Shown here: positions 7,763 to 15,282 of the stretch, in pieces
Numbering within the stretch: position 1 is the first letter of the stretch
Layout of the letters: every line of letters begins with the position of its first letter
Assembly (NCBI GenBank): GCA_052035235.1
Contig: JBPOHT010000043.1
Coordinates: 1-64,000, forward strand
DNA: 64,000 bases
Reading direction: 5' to 3'
DNA from: Solimonas_A sp052035235
GTDB lineage: Bacteria; Pseudomonadota; Gammaproteobacteria; Nevskiales; Nevskiaceae
Translations under genes and position numbers: made by a program
The notes under the pieces: generated by a model
The model's database searches: none
What the model was told of the DNA's origin: nothing
The model's input: the letters and a program-made list of their open reading frames with translations, nothing else

Positions 7763-9190
7763 TCAGGGCTTTTCGTTGCCCTTCAGGCCGATCTTGAGCT
7801 TGGAGAGATAGGCATTCGGGGTGCGGCCGTCGTAGCTCACGCCGTCGATGAAGTCCGCCGTGGCCGGCTTGAAGCCCGACTCCTTGGCGAAGTCCGGGAA
7901 GTCGCCGGCCTTGAGCTTGCCCTCGGCGATCAGCTCCTTGGCGGCAACGGTGTAGAGGTCGGAGCGGTAGACCTTTCTGGCCGTGTCGAGGTACCACTGG
8001 TCGGTCTTGGCTTCGGGGATCTGGCCCCAGCGGCGCATCTGCGTCAGGTACCAGATGGCGTCGGAGTAGTACGGATAGGTGGCGTGGTAGCGGAAGAAGA
8101 CGTTGAAGTCCGGCACCTGGCGCTTGTCGCCCTTCTCGTACTCGAAGGTGCCGGTCATGGAGTTGGCGATCACCGCCACGTCGGCACCGACATAGGACGG
8201 CTTGGACAGCATCTTCGAGGCTTCGCCGCGGTTGCCGTTGTTGTTGGCGTCCAGCCAGTAGGCGGCGCGGATCAGCGCCTTGACCAGGGCCTTGGTGGTC
8301 TTGGGGTTCTTGGCGGCGAAGTCCTCGCGGATGCCGAAGACCTTCTCCGGATTGTTCTTCCAGATTTCGTAGTCGGTGATCACCGGCACGCCGATGCCCT
8401 TGAACACGGCCTGCTGGTTCCAGGGCTCGCCGACGCTGTAGCCATAGATGGTGCCGGCCTCCAGCGTGGCCGGCATCTGCGGCGGCGGGGTGACGGACAG
8501 CAGCACGTCGGCCTTGATCTGGCCGGCCACGTCGCCCTTCAGCGGCGCGTAGAAGCCGGGATGGATGCCGCCGGCCGCGAGCCAGTAACGTAGCTCGTAG
8601 TTGTGCGTCGACACGGGGAAGACCATGCCCATGTTGAAGGCCTTGCCTGCGGCCTTGTACTGGTTGACCACCGGCTTGAGTGCATCGGCCTTGATCGGAT
8701 GCACCGGCTTGCCGCCGGCCATCGGGATGTTCTTCTTCATCTCGGCCCAGACGGCATTGGAAACGGTGATGCCGTTGCCGTTCAGGTCCATGGAGAAGGG
8801 CGTGATGATGTCGGCCTTGGTGCCGAAGCCGATGGTGGCCGCCAGGGGCTGGCCCGCGAGCATGTGAGCGCCGTCGAGCTCGCCGGAGATCACGCGGTCG
8901 AGCAGCACCTTCCAGTTGGCCTGCGCCTCCAGGGTGACGTAGAGGCCCTCGTCCTCGAAGTAGCCCTTCTCATAGGCCACGGCCAGCGGGGCCATGTCGG
9001 TGAGCTTGATGAAGCCGAACTTGAGGTCTTCCTTCTCCAGCTTATCCTTGGCGCTTGCCACCGGGATGCCCAGTGCCAGCGCCAGGCCGCCCGCGATGAG
9101 CGCGGTGCCAGCGATCTTGCCGAACTGGCCTGCGAGACGCCCCATCGCTGCTGCCATCGTCGGTTTGACGTTGAATGTGCTGCTGAGCAT
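7763..9190 (-). CDS. nrtA: Nitrate ABC transporter substrate-binding protein
   Basis: Periplasmic nitrate-binding protein, 475 residues. The N-terminus is a Sec-type signal (AGTALIAGGLALALGIPVASA) with an ASA cleavage site. The body has the NrtA/NasS/CmpA pattern: LKFGFIKLTDMAPLAVAYE, GELDGAHMLAGQPLAATIG, NGNGITVSNAVW, then HNYELRYWLAAGGI and GYSVGEPWNQQAV. No lipobox is seen, so it is probably soluble in the periplasm. The ATG is chosen because GGGAG lies 8 nt upstream; a GTG three codons earlier overlaps that site. It is the first gene of the structural operon and is preceded by a long leader with a terminator, so its expression should require NasT antitermination. Confidence 0.95.
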   Translation of the reverse strand: MLSSTFNVKPTMAAAMGRLAGQFGKIAGTALIAGGLALALGIPVASAKDKLEKEDLKFGFIKLTDMAPLAVAYEKGYFEDEGLYVTLEAQANWKVLLDRVISGELDGAHMLAGQPLAATIGFGTKADIITPFSMDLNGNGITVSNAVWAEMKKNIPMAGGKPVHPIKADALKPVVNQYKAAGKAFNMGMVFPVSTHNYELRYWLAAGGIHPGFYAPLKGDVAGQIKADVLLSVTPPPQMPATLEAGTIYGYSVGEPWNQQAVFKGIGVPVITDYEIWKNNPEKVFGIREDFAAKNPKTTKALVKALIRAAYWLDANNNGNRGEASKMLSKPSYVGADVAVIANSMTGTFEYEKGDKRQVPDFNVFFRYHATYPYYSDAIWYLTQMRRWGQIPEAKTDQWYLDTARKVYRSDLYTVAAKELIAEGKLKAGDFPDFAKESGFKPATADFIDGVSYDGRTPNAYLSKLKIGLKGNEKP

Positions 9191-9233
9191 CTTCTGCACT
9201 CCCGAGTGATCCTGAAAAAAGAAACCGGAAACG

Positions 9234-9275
9234 AAAAAGCGCCCATGGACCGGGGTGGAGCCGGTGCATGGACGC
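9234..9275 (-). terminator. Leader terminator upstream of nrtA
   Basis: On the minus-strand RNA, GCGUCCAUG pairs with CAUGGGCGC (one G-U pair). An inner ACCGG/CCGGU stem follows after a single C/C mismatch, with a 7-nt loop, and UUUUU comes directly after the stem. It sits about 45 nt before the nrtA start, inside the untranslated leader, so it would stop transcription before the operon unless opened by an antiterminator. NasT, encoded just upstream, is the expected one. Confidence 0.82.
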
Positions 9276-9311
9276 CGTTGTCCTGAGCATCCGTGGTGCG
9301 AACCCCGGATG
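9270..9311 (-). promoter_or_regulatory. Candidate ANTAR (NasT) target: two hairpins in the nrtA leader
   Basis: Hairpin nearer the gene: GGAC-AACGGC-GUCC, a hexaloop with A at position 1 and G at position 4, as in known ANTAR-binding hairpins. Its 3' arm GUCC is part of the 5' arm of the leader terminator, so the two structures exclude each other. Hairpin further upstream: CAUCCG/CGGAUG closing an inner GG-UUCGCA-CC, a hexaloop with G4 but not A1. The two-hairpin plus terminator layout is what is known for NasR/NasT-regulated nitrate operons. The upstream hairpin is the weaker part of the assignment. Confidence 0.65.
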
Positions 9312-9360
9312 GATGTCTTGTAAGCCCACCGCCTTTAGCGGGCTGTCTCACGGTGATAAG

Positions 9361-9377
9361 TCGCAAACCCCATGCCA
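9361..9377 (-). promoter_or_regulatory. Sigma-54 promoter of the nitrate operon
   Basis: Reads TGGCAT-N5-TTGCGA on the minus strand. It matches the -24/-12 consensus TGGCAC-N5-TTGCA in all of the strongly conserved bases (GG at -24, GC at -12) with the correct spacing. The predicted start of transcription is about position 9351, giving a leader of about 160 nt that contains the hairpins and terminator. Nitrogen-regulated (NtrC/RpoN) control of nas operons is established in Klebsiella and others. Confidence 0.8.
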
Positions 9378-9396
9378 TGTTCCGCATGCCGTATTC

Positions 9397-9411
9397 GCGT
9401 CCTGCTGGTGC
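9397..9411. promoter_or_regulatory. Possible NtrC half-symmetric site, promoter-proximal
   Basis: GCGTC-N5-GGTGC, two mismatches from the GCACC-N5-GGTGC enhancer pattern, about 20 bp upstream of the -24 element. Weak on its own; it is listed because a better copy lies farther upstream. Confidence 0.3.
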
Positions 9412-9575
9412 AGCGATCCTGATGGAAGTGCTCCGGCATGGAGCGCGACGCGCTGGCATCGCGCACTGCCGGGAGGAGACGCTCCAGACTGGATCGAAGC
9501 CCGGTGGGCCGGGTGAATGACCTTGGTGCCCTTGGCGCGGCTAGCCCGACGCCCCTGCGCATTCGTAGGGCATGA

Positions 9576-9590
9576 GCGCCATCACGGTGC
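9576..9590. promoter_or_regulatory. Possible NtrC enhancer site
   Basis: GCGCC-N5-GGTGC, one mismatch from the NtrC pattern GCACC-N5-GGTGC, about 230 bp upstream of the predicted transcription start and just after the nasS stop codon. Position and sequence fit a sigma-54 enhancer. Confidence 0.45.
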
Positions 9591-9593
9591 AGC

Positions 9594-10808
9594 TCAGCCC
9601 TGGGTGCTCGCCGATGTCGCAGCCGTGGTGCTGCGCTGCGTGTCGAAGGAACTGCCGTCGAACAGCAGGTCGGGGCCCATCAGCAGCGGCCCGTTGTTGC
9701 TGCCGATAGCCCAGGCACCGGCGTGCACGCCTTCGGGCTTGCTATCGACGCGCGGGCAGGGCTGGCCCACACGCTCGGCGGCAATGCGGTACAGGTCGGG
9801 TCGATACGTCTGCGCGGCGACCAGGGCGGCATCCACATCGTTGGGAACATGCCCCCAGCGCTGCATCTGTGCGATGAACCAGTGCGCATGTGAGTGCCAG
9901 GGGAAGTTGGCGGCACCGGAATGGAACACCAGGCCCGGACCTCGCGGGTGGCGCGCATCGCGGACCGCCAGCGCTTCCTCCAGTTCCAGCATGGAGGCTC
10001 CGCGCACGTAATCGCCGGCCTTGAGCATCTCGGCGGCGGCCAGGCGGCCTGGGGCGGCCTCGAGCGAGCGCGAGGCCTCGATCAGCGCGGCGACCAGGGC
10101 CAGGTGGGTCAGGGGGTGGCGCTCTGCCCAGTCGCGGGTCACGCCCAGCACCTTTTCGGGGCTGTTGTTCCAGATCTGGTGCTTGGTGACGATCGAGCGG
10201 CCGAGGCCGGCCCGCTCGGCGACACCGCCCCAGGGCGCGCCCACGCAGAAGCCGTCGATACGGCCTTCCTGCAGCAGTTGCACCATTTGCGGCGGCGGCA
10301 CCACCACCAGGCGCAGGTCGCGATCCGGGTCGATGCCGCAGCCGGCCAGCCAATAGCGCAGTTCGTAGTGGTGGGCGGAGTGCGGGAAGACGTGCGCGAA
10401 GACCAGGGGTGGCGCCCGCACCGCACGGTCCACCTCGATCACGCGCCGCAGCGCGGCACCGGCCGCGCGCGGTCCTTCCTCTGTCAGGCGCATGCGCCGG
10501 TACAGGGCATTGGAGACGGTGATGGCATTGCCGTTGAGGCTCAGCGACATCGCGGTGAGCATCGGCACGCCGATACCGTCGATGCCCAGCGTCGCCGCCA
10601 GCGGCATGGGTGCCAGCATGTGCGCGGCGTCGAGCAGGCCGGCGGCCAGCTTGTCGCGGATGCCGGCCCAGGCGGATTCCACCGTGATCGACACGTCCAG
10701 GCCATGGCGGGCGAAGTGGCCGCCGGTCTGCGCCGCCACGATGGGCGCCGCGTCGGCCAGCGGCACGATGCCGATGCGCAGGCGGGGTTTCTCCAGGTTG
10801 TTGATCAT
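9594..10808 (-). CDS. nasS: NasS-like nitrate sensor
   Basis: 404-residue homologue of the nitrate-binding protein without any signal peptide (starts MINNLEKPRLRIGIVPLAD), so it stays in the cytoplasm. It keeps the NrtA-type signature pieces: LLDAAHMLAPMPLAATLG, NGNAITVSNALY, HHYELRYWLAGCGI, DGFCVGAPWGGVAE and the C-terminal HWFIAQMQRWG. In the known NasS/NasT pair, NasS holds NasT inactive until nitrate or nitrite binds. The start is either GTG (10811, GTGA overlap with nasT) or the next codon ATG, used here (TGATG overlap). Tight overlap with nasT implies coupled synthesis. Confidence 0.92.
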   Translation of the reverse strand: MINNLEKPRLRIGIVPLADAAPIVAAQTGGHFARHGLDVSITVESAWAGIRDKLAAGLLDAAHMLAPMPLAATLGIDGIGVPMLTAMSLSLNGNAITVSNALYRRMRLTEEGPRAAGAALRRVIEVDRAVRAPPLVFAHVFPHSAHHYELRYWLAGCGIDPDRDLRLVVVPPPQMVQLLQEGRIDGFCVGAPWGGVAERAGLGRSIVTKHQIWNNSPEKVLGVTRDWAERHPLTHLALVAALIEASRSLEAAPGRLAAAEMLKAGDYVRGASMLELEEALAVRDARHPRGPGLVFHSGAANFPWHSHAHWFIAQMQRWGHVPNDVDAALVAAQTYRPDLYRIAAERVGQPCPRVDSKPEGVHAGAWAIGSNNGPLLMGPDLLFDGSSFDTQRSTTAATSASTQG

Positions 10809-11437
10809 CACAGTAGTTCCGCGGCAGCGATCAGCGCACGGGCGGCGTCGCCGAGTTTGAGGTTGCGTTCCATGGCCATGTTCCTCAGCAGTTCATGGGC
10901 GGCCGGTTCGTCAAGGCTGCGGCGTTTCATCAGCAGGCCCTTGGCGCGCTCGATATCGCGGCGGTCGGCGAGCTTCAGGCGGGTTTCCGCCAGTTCGGTG
11001 CGCAGCGCATGGAATTCCTGGAACCGCGCGATGGCCACCTCGATGATCGGCGCCAGTCGCGCCGGCTGCAGGCCGTCGATGACATAGGACGTGACGCCGG
11101 CGCGTACCGCACGGCGGATGGTCTCGCCGTCGCTGCGGGAGGCGAACAGCACGATCGGCCGCGGCTGTTCCCGCGCGACCTGGCCCAGGGACTCCAGCGT
11201 GTCCCGGTTCGGTGCATCGACGTCGATCAGGATCACGTCCGGCTGGTAACGACGCACGGCAGCCTGCAGGTCGGCCGAGGTGGTGACCGCCGCCACGATC
11301 TCGTGCCCCAATGCCTGCAGCGGCCCGTCGAAGGCGGCGCGCCGTGCCGGGTCGTCATCCACCAGCATGATGCGAAGGGCGCCAGGATCTCCGCCGGTGC
11401 TGCCCTGCTTTGGTTCAGACCCCAAGGATGACCCCAC
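10808..11437 (-). CDS. nasT: NasT-like response regulator with ANTAR RNA-binding domain
   Basis: Receiver domain (LRIMLVDDDPARRAAF; phosphoacceptor-like Asp in VILIDVDAP) followed by a C-terminal ANTAR helix bundle (DRRDIERAKGLLMKRRSLDEPAAHELLRNMA in pieces). ANTAR proteins bind paired hexaloop hairpins and prevent termination. The GTG start used here (209 aa) has GGAG 5-6 nt upstream; the frame stays open to another GTG 14 codons earlier. It lies directly upstream of nasS, and the predicted RNA target is in the nrtA leader. Nitrate would act by releasing NasT from NasS; this is established for the family and inferred here. Confidence 0.92.
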   Translation of the reverse strand: MGSSLGSEPKQGSTGGDPGALRIMLVDDDPARRAAFDGPLQALGHEIVAAVTTSADLQAAVRRYQPDVILIDVDAPNRDTLESLGQVAREQPRPIVLFASRSDGETIRRAVRAGVTSYVIDGLQPARLAPIIEVAIARFQEFHALRTELAETRLKLADRRDIERAKGLLMKRRSLDEPAAHELLRNMAMERNLKLGDAARALIAAAELL

Positions 11438-11640
11438 GAACGCTCCAACAGCTACCAGCGGATGCCCGGGAAGGGCCACTGGCGCGGCTCATGCAAGGAT
11501 CGTGACAGCCCGGAGTGCTTCGTGATGGTGCGTGGCGTGATCCCGATGAAGCGGGTTGCGACGCTCAGGGGTGATATTGGCGCGCCGGTCCTGGCTGGGG
11601 CTCCAATGCGGTGCGAGCCCAGTGGATCTCACACCTTCCT

Positions 11641-11713
11641 CGTGCCCAGGGAACGGGCACGAAGAACTCTGCCGATCCAAAGATCGACATACCGGCTTTC
11701 GCCGGTATGTCGA
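11641..11713. repeat. Two hairpin-forming palindromes in the nasT upstream region
   Basis: A 7-bp stem CGTGCCC/GGGCACG (11641-11661) is followed by a perfect 13-bp stem TCGACATACCGGC / GCCGGTATGTCGA (11684-11713) around a TTTC loop, which reads as a GAAA tetraloop on the minus strand. It resembles REP-type intergenic repeats with a CCGGCGAAAGCCGG core. The rest of the 464-bp space between nasT and the DUF2721 gene holds no convincing coding frame. Confidence 0.6.
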
Positions 11714-11755
11714 ATCGTGTGATGGCTTGCCACATGAAAATCGGCGAAGAACCAT

Positions 11756-11791
11756 AAAAAAGGCGCCTGCACGGTTTCCCGTACAGACGCC
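11756..11791 (-). terminator. Rho-independent terminator with GAAA tetraloop
   Basis: The minus-strand RNA forms a 13-bp stem (two G-U pairs) closed by GAAA and followed by UUUUUU. It lies 110 nt after the DUF2721 stop and 320 nt before nasT, so it most likely ends the TetR-DUF2721 transcript. A second leader terminator in front of nasTS is the alternative. Confidence 0.8.
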
Positions 11792-11901
11792 ATTGCCCGA
11801 ATCGAGGGGCCGGAGGCATCCCGGCGGACTTGCCGCGGCGATGTTCCTGGCCCTGTGATTAAACGAGCAAACGGCGTGCCAGTTGCGGAGAGCAAGCGCC
11901 C

Positions 11902-12300
11902 TCAGCGCGGTTCCACCAGGTCGTCCAGCTCCACGTTCAATGCGCGCACCGACAGGTGGATCTCGCGCAGCGACAGCACCAGCGAGGCCAGCATCAGCAG
12001 CAGCGCCAGTGCGAACAGTGAAATGGCCAGCGGTTGGTGGTCGATCAGTACGCCGAACAGGCTGGCGGTGCAGCTCAGCAGGCTAGTGACACCCAGCGCC
12101 TGGGTATGGCGCAGCAGGGCCAGGCGCTCGCGCAGGTTGTCCACCTGCAATTTCAGGCGCGGATGCGGCTCCTCGCGGTAGCGGGCGATGAGATGACGGG
12201 CGAGGCTGGCCAACCCGAGGAAGCGATTGGTATAGGCCAGCATCAGCAGCGAGACGGCCGGGAACAGCAGGCCGGGGGTGGAGTAGGTGAGCGGTGTCAT
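11902..12300 (-). CDS. DUF2721 membrane protein
   Basis: 132 residues with the DUF2721 pattern: an N-terminal membrane helix running into LLMLAYTNRFLGLASLARHL, a cytoplasmic helix, then two more hydrophobic segments (GVTSLLSCTASLFGVLI, LAISLFALALLLMLASLVL) and an acidic tail. Function is unknown for the family; it is a small inner-membrane protein with three helices. It starts 9 bp after the TetR gene and is probably cotranscribed with it. Confidence 0.8.
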   Translation of the reverse strand: MTPLTYSTPGLLFPAVSLLMLAYTNRFLGLASLARHLIARYREEPHPRLKLQVDNLRERLALLRHTQALGVTSLLSCTASLFGVLIDHQPLAISLFALALLLMLASLVLSLREIHLSVRALNVELDDLVEPR

Positions 12301-12309
12301 GGCGCCAAT

Positions 12310-12897
12310 CTAGCGCATGGGCAGGCCGAAGCGCTGCCGCAGGGCCTGGCGCGAGCTGCCCAGCAGTTGCGCCGACTGCTCGCTGCCGGGGACGGCGCGG
12401 GCCATGGCCAGGGCGCCGGCCATCTCGGCGAGCAGCGAGGCGGCGGCGGTCCGCGGCTCGGATTGGCCGGCGGATTCCAGCATGGCCGCCAGGCGGCTAC
12501 TGACGGCCTCGATGCCGGCACCGAAGGCGCGGCGGGCGGCGGGCGGCAGGTGGGGGGCCTCGCCGCAGAGCGCAGGGATGGGGCAGCCGTGGGCGCGGTC
12601 GTCGCGGTGGCGCTGCGACAGGTAGAAGTTGATGTAGCCGGATAGGGCTTCGGACGGCGAGCGCTCGATGTACTGGTCGATCTGGGCCTCGATGTCGGCG
12701 AACATCGCCGTCATGGCCTCGGCCACCAGCTCGTCCTTGGACTTGAAGTGGGCGTAGAAGCCGCCGTGCGTGAGCCCGGCCTTGCCCATGATCGTGGCCA
12801 CGCTGACACCGCGCGGCCCCTTGGCGCGGATCGCGCGCGCCGCTTCCTTGAGCAGCAGCGCGCGCGTGCGTTCCTTGTGTTCGGCGTCGTAGCGCAT
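12310..12897 (-). CDS. TetR/AcrR family transcriptional regulator
   Basis: 195 residues. The N-terminal helix-turn-helix (VSVATIMGKAGLTHGGFYAHF) is typical of the TetR group that also reads LLxEAAR at the start. The C-terminal ligand domain contains two Cys (GCPIPALCGE), a feature of the TetR_C_33-like regulators of small-molecule or aldehyde responses. It is followed by the DUF2721 gene. The upstream thiolase/SDR pair in the same direction is the nearest plausible target, but no matching operator was proven. Confidence 0.88.
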   Translation of the reverse strand: MRYDAEHKERTRALLLKEAARAIRAKGPRGVSVATIMGKAGLTHGGFYAHFKSKDELVAEAMTAMFADIEAQIDQYIERSPSEALSGYINFYLSQRHRDDRAHGCPIPALCGEAPHLPPAARRAFGAGIEAVSSRLAAMLESAGQSEPRTAAASLLAEMAGALAMARAVPGSEQSAQLLGSSRQALRQRFGLPMR

Positions 12898-12917
12898 GTT
12901 CCGTTCGTTGCAGTGGC

Positions 12918-13010
12918 CGTTCGCTCTGAGCCTGTCGAAGAGTGAACGGTCACCCGTTGAAACTGCGGCAGGGAGTCCGTTCGTACTTCGACAGGCTCAG
13001 CACGAACGGA
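12918..13010. repeat. Pair of inverted REP-like palindromes
   Basis: Two copies of an imperfect palindrome in opposite orientation: 12918-12950 has core GAGCCTGTCGAAG with CCGTTC/GAACGG ends; 12976-13010 has core CTTCGACAGGCTC with TCCGTTCGT/ACGAACGGA ends. Sequences of this TGAGCCTGTCGAAG type are common intergenic repeats in proteobacteria. They fill most of the gap between the thiolase stop and the TetR start. Confidence 0.8.
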
Positions 13011-13040
13011 CTTGCGAGGGTTGGATTCTAGCGGCCGGGG

Positions 13041-14198
13041 TCAGGCCGCTTCCAGGATGGTGGCGATACCCTGGCCGCCGCCGATGCACTGGGTAGCCAG
13101 CGCATAGCGCTTGCCCTCGCGCTTCAGCAGCTGCGCCGCCTTGCCGGTGATGCGTGCGCCGGTGGCGCCCAGCGGGTGTCCAAGGGCGAGGGCGCCGCCG
13201 TCCAGGTTGACCTTGGCGCGGTCGATGCCCAGCTCACGCAGGCAGGCCGCGGCCTGGCTGCCGAAGGCCTCGTTGATCTCGACAATGTCGATGTCCTCGA
13301 TCGACAGGCCCGCGCGCTCCAGCGCCTTGCGCGTGGCCGGCACCGGGCCCATGCCCATCACCTCCGGACCGCAGCCGGCCACCGCCACGGCGCGGATGCG
13401 CGCCAGGATCTCCAGCCCATGCCGCCTGGCGAAGTCCTCGGAGCAGACCAGCACCGCGGCGGCGCCGTCGGTCAGCGGCGAGGAAGTGCCGGCGGTGACG
13501 CTGCCGTCGGCGCGGAAGGCGGGCTTGAGTCCGGCCAGGGCCTCCAGCGTGGTCTGCGGGCGCAGGCAGCCGTCGCTGTCGACCAGGCCGTCGGCGGTCT
13601 GCACCGGTACGATCTCGCCGGCCAGGCGGCCCTCGGCCTGCGCCGCGGCTGCCTTTTGCTGCGACTCCAGCGCCAACTGCTCCTGCTCGACGCGCGGCAC
13701 GCCGAAGCGCTGGGCGACGTTCTCGGCGGTCTCGCCCATGGTGATGTAGGCCTCGGCCTGGAATTCCGGAGCGTCCACGCCCGGCTGGCGGAAGCGCGGA
13801 TTGGGCGAGGCGTTGAAGCCGCCCTGCGGCACGCGCGTCATCGACTCCACGCCGGCGCAGATGAAGGCCTCGCCGGCGCCGATGGCGATCTGGCCGGCAG
13901 CCATGTGGATGGCGTTCATCGACGAGCCGCAGAAGCGGTTGACGGTCGCGCCGCCGACCGACTCGGGCAGCCCGGCCAGCAGGCCGGCGATGCGCGCGAT
14001 GTTGCTGCCCTGCTCGGCCTCCGGGTAGGCGCAGCCCATGATGACGTCCTCGATCAGCGCGGGGTCGAGCTTCGAGCGTTCCACCAGGGCCTTGATCGCC
14101 ACGGCGGCGAGGTCGTCCGGGCGCGTGCCGGCGAAGCGGCCCTTGCGCGCGAACTGGAAGGGGGTTCGGACATAACCGGCAATGACGGCGTTGGTCAC
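13041..14198 (-). CDS. Acetyl-CoA C-acyltransferase (thiolase)
   Basis: 385-residue thiolase that splits 3-ketoacyl-CoA with CoA. Catalytic residues are all present: nucleophile Cys in NRFCGSSMNA (about 89), His in LGHPLGATGARI, and the second Cys in QCIGGGQG; the NEAFGSQA loop is also there. Length fits the FadA/3-ketoacyl-CoA thiolase group. It starts at GTG with AGGAG seven bases upstream and follows the SDR gene by 27 bp, so the two form an operon. Substrate chain length cannot be read from the sequence. Confidence 0.94.
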   Translation of the reverse strand: MTNAVIAGYVRTPFQFARKGRFAGTRPDDLAAVAIKALVERSKLDPALIEDVIMGCAYPEAEQGSNIARIAGLLAGLPESVGGATVNRFCGSSMNAIHMAAGQIAIGAGEAFICAGVESMTRVPQGGFNASPNPRFRQPGVDAPEFQAEAYITMGETAENVAQRFGVPRVEQEQLALESQQKAAAAQAEGRLAGEIVPVQTADGLVDSDGCLRPQTTLEALAGLKPAFRADGSVTAGTSSPLTDGAAAVLVCSEDFARRHGLEILARIRAVAVAGCGPEVMGMGPVPATRKALERAGLSIEDIDIVEINEAFGSQAAACLRELGIDRAKVNLDGGALALGHPLGATGARITGKAAQLLKREGKRYALATQCIGGGQGIATILEAA

Positions 14199-14225
14199 GG
14201 TTGTTCTCCTGGATGGGGAAAGGGT

Positions 14226-14921
14226 TTAGCCGGCGTAGCTTGGCGGCTGGGCATTCAGGCCCGCCTTCACCTGCCGGCTGATGTCGTCGGCCAGGGCCTC
14301 GATCTGGCCGGCTTCCAGCGCGGCGAGGGCGCTGGCCGCAACGTCGGCGGGCGAGGTCTTGGGCGCGTCCACGCCGGCCACCATGTCGGTGTCGATGTAG
14401 CCGGCATGCACGCCGACCACCGTGGTGCCCTGCTCCTTGAGCTGGATGCGCGTGGCATTGGTCAGCGCCCAGGCGGCGGCCTTGGAGGCGCTGTAGCCGC
14501 TGGTGCCGGGCATGGCGATCCAGCTCAGCACCGACAGCATGTTGACGATGCCGCCACCACCGTTGGCGGCCAGCACCGGGGCGAAGGCGCTCGTGGTGTG
14601 GGCGATGCCGTGGTAGTTGGTGTCCAGCTGGCGGCGCGCGTTGTGCTCGGCCTCGGCGGCGTTCTTGCCGTCGTCCATGAAGATGCCGGCGTTGTTGATC
14701 AGCAGGCTGACGTCGCCGCAGGCGGCCGCTGCCGCGGCGACTTCCTCGGGCTTGGTGACGTCCAGCTTCACCGGGATGACGCCGGGCAGGGTGACGGTGG
14801 ATGGATCGCGGGCGGCGGCATAGACCTTCTTGGCGCCGCCAGCCAGCAGCGCCTTGGCAAAGGCCAGGCCGAGGCCGCGGTTGGCGCCGGTAACCAGCGC
14901 GACGGAACCCTTGATCTTCAT
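14226..14921 (-). CDS. Short-chain dehydrogenase/reductase
   Basis: 231-residue classical SDR: cofactor motif TGANRGLG, NNAG at about 75-78, catalytic Ser in NMLSVLSW, and Y-x3-K in GYSASKAA. Arg after the glycine motif and AARDP at the end of beta-2 suggest NADP(H). It heads an operon with a thiolase, so a role in lipid or keto-acid metabolism is likely. The ATG has GGAG upstream. A good promoter lies 35 bp before the start. Confidence 0.92.
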   Translation of the reverse strand: MKIKGSVALVTGANRGLGLAFAKALLAGGAKKVYAAARDPSTVTLPGVIPVKLDVTKPEEVAAAAAACGDVSLLINNAGIFMDDGKNAAEAEHNARRQLDTNYHGIAHTTSAFAPVLAANGGGGIVNMLSVLSWIAMPGTSGYSASKAAAWALTNATRIQLKEQGTTVVGVHAGYIDTDMVAGVDAPKTSPADVAASALAALEAGQIEALADDISRQVKAGLNAQPPSYAG

Positions 14922-14951
14922 GGCGACACTCCGGCTTTATTGGATGATGAA

Positions 14952-14984
14952 CATAATATTATGGGTGTCATGTAATAGAATCAA
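14952..14984 (-). promoter_or_regulatory. Sigma-70 promoter with overlapping palindrome, SDR-thiolase operon
   Basis: On the minus strand TTGATT (14979-14984), 17 bp spacer, TAATAT (14956-14961). The -10 box is embedded in a perfect 12-bp palindrome CATAATATTATG (14952-14963), a natural operator position for a repressor such as the TetR protein encoded in the same cluster. The surrounding AT-rich stretch stands out from the high-GC background. Confidence 0.65.
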
Positions 14985-15037
14985 GGGGGCTGGGGATCTG
15001 CCCTTGAGCGAGTAGGGGGTTGGTGTGTATATCCCGA

Positions 15038-15282
15038 ACCGTTCATGCCGAGTGCCGCGTAGCGGCGTATCGAGGCACGCTCTGCTGCTCCCTCTCCCTC
15101 TCCCTCTCCCTCTCCCTCTCCCCGCTTGCGGGGAGAGGGTTGGGGTGAGGGGCGCACGCTTTCCGCTAGAAGCGGCAGTGGTGGTGCCGGCGACTACGCC
15201 GGTCGGGTGCTGTTGCTCTCTGGAGGTTTATTTCGCCTAAGGGCGAGTTACTTTTTCTTTCCTTGTCGAAAGAAAAAGTAAC
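15038..15282. repeat. Cluster of intergenic repeats, including a (TCCCTC)n run and a 15-bp hairpin
   Basis: The 609-bp space between the SDR and the next TetR gene holds only repeats. GTTCATGCCGAGTGCCGCGT type repeat starts at 15038 (second copy near 25157). A hexanucleotide tract TCCCTC x5 covers 15089-15118 and runs into the CCCTCTCCCCGC-TT-GCGGGGAGAGGG palindrome (15114-15139). A perfect 15-bp stem GTTACTTTTTCTTTC / GAAAGAAAAAGTAAC around CTTGTC lies at 15247-15282. Further on is the palindrome CAGGCCATCCATGGCCTG (15366-15383). No gene is supported here. Confidence 0.85.

Noticed and set aside
13176..14975. 599-codon plus-strand frame opposite the thiolase and SDR
   Set aside because: Antisense artefact of two well-defined minus-strand enzymes.
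15089..15122. Possible CRISPR-like short tandem repeat
   Set aside because: Units are 6 bp and contiguous with no spacers; it is a microsatellite.
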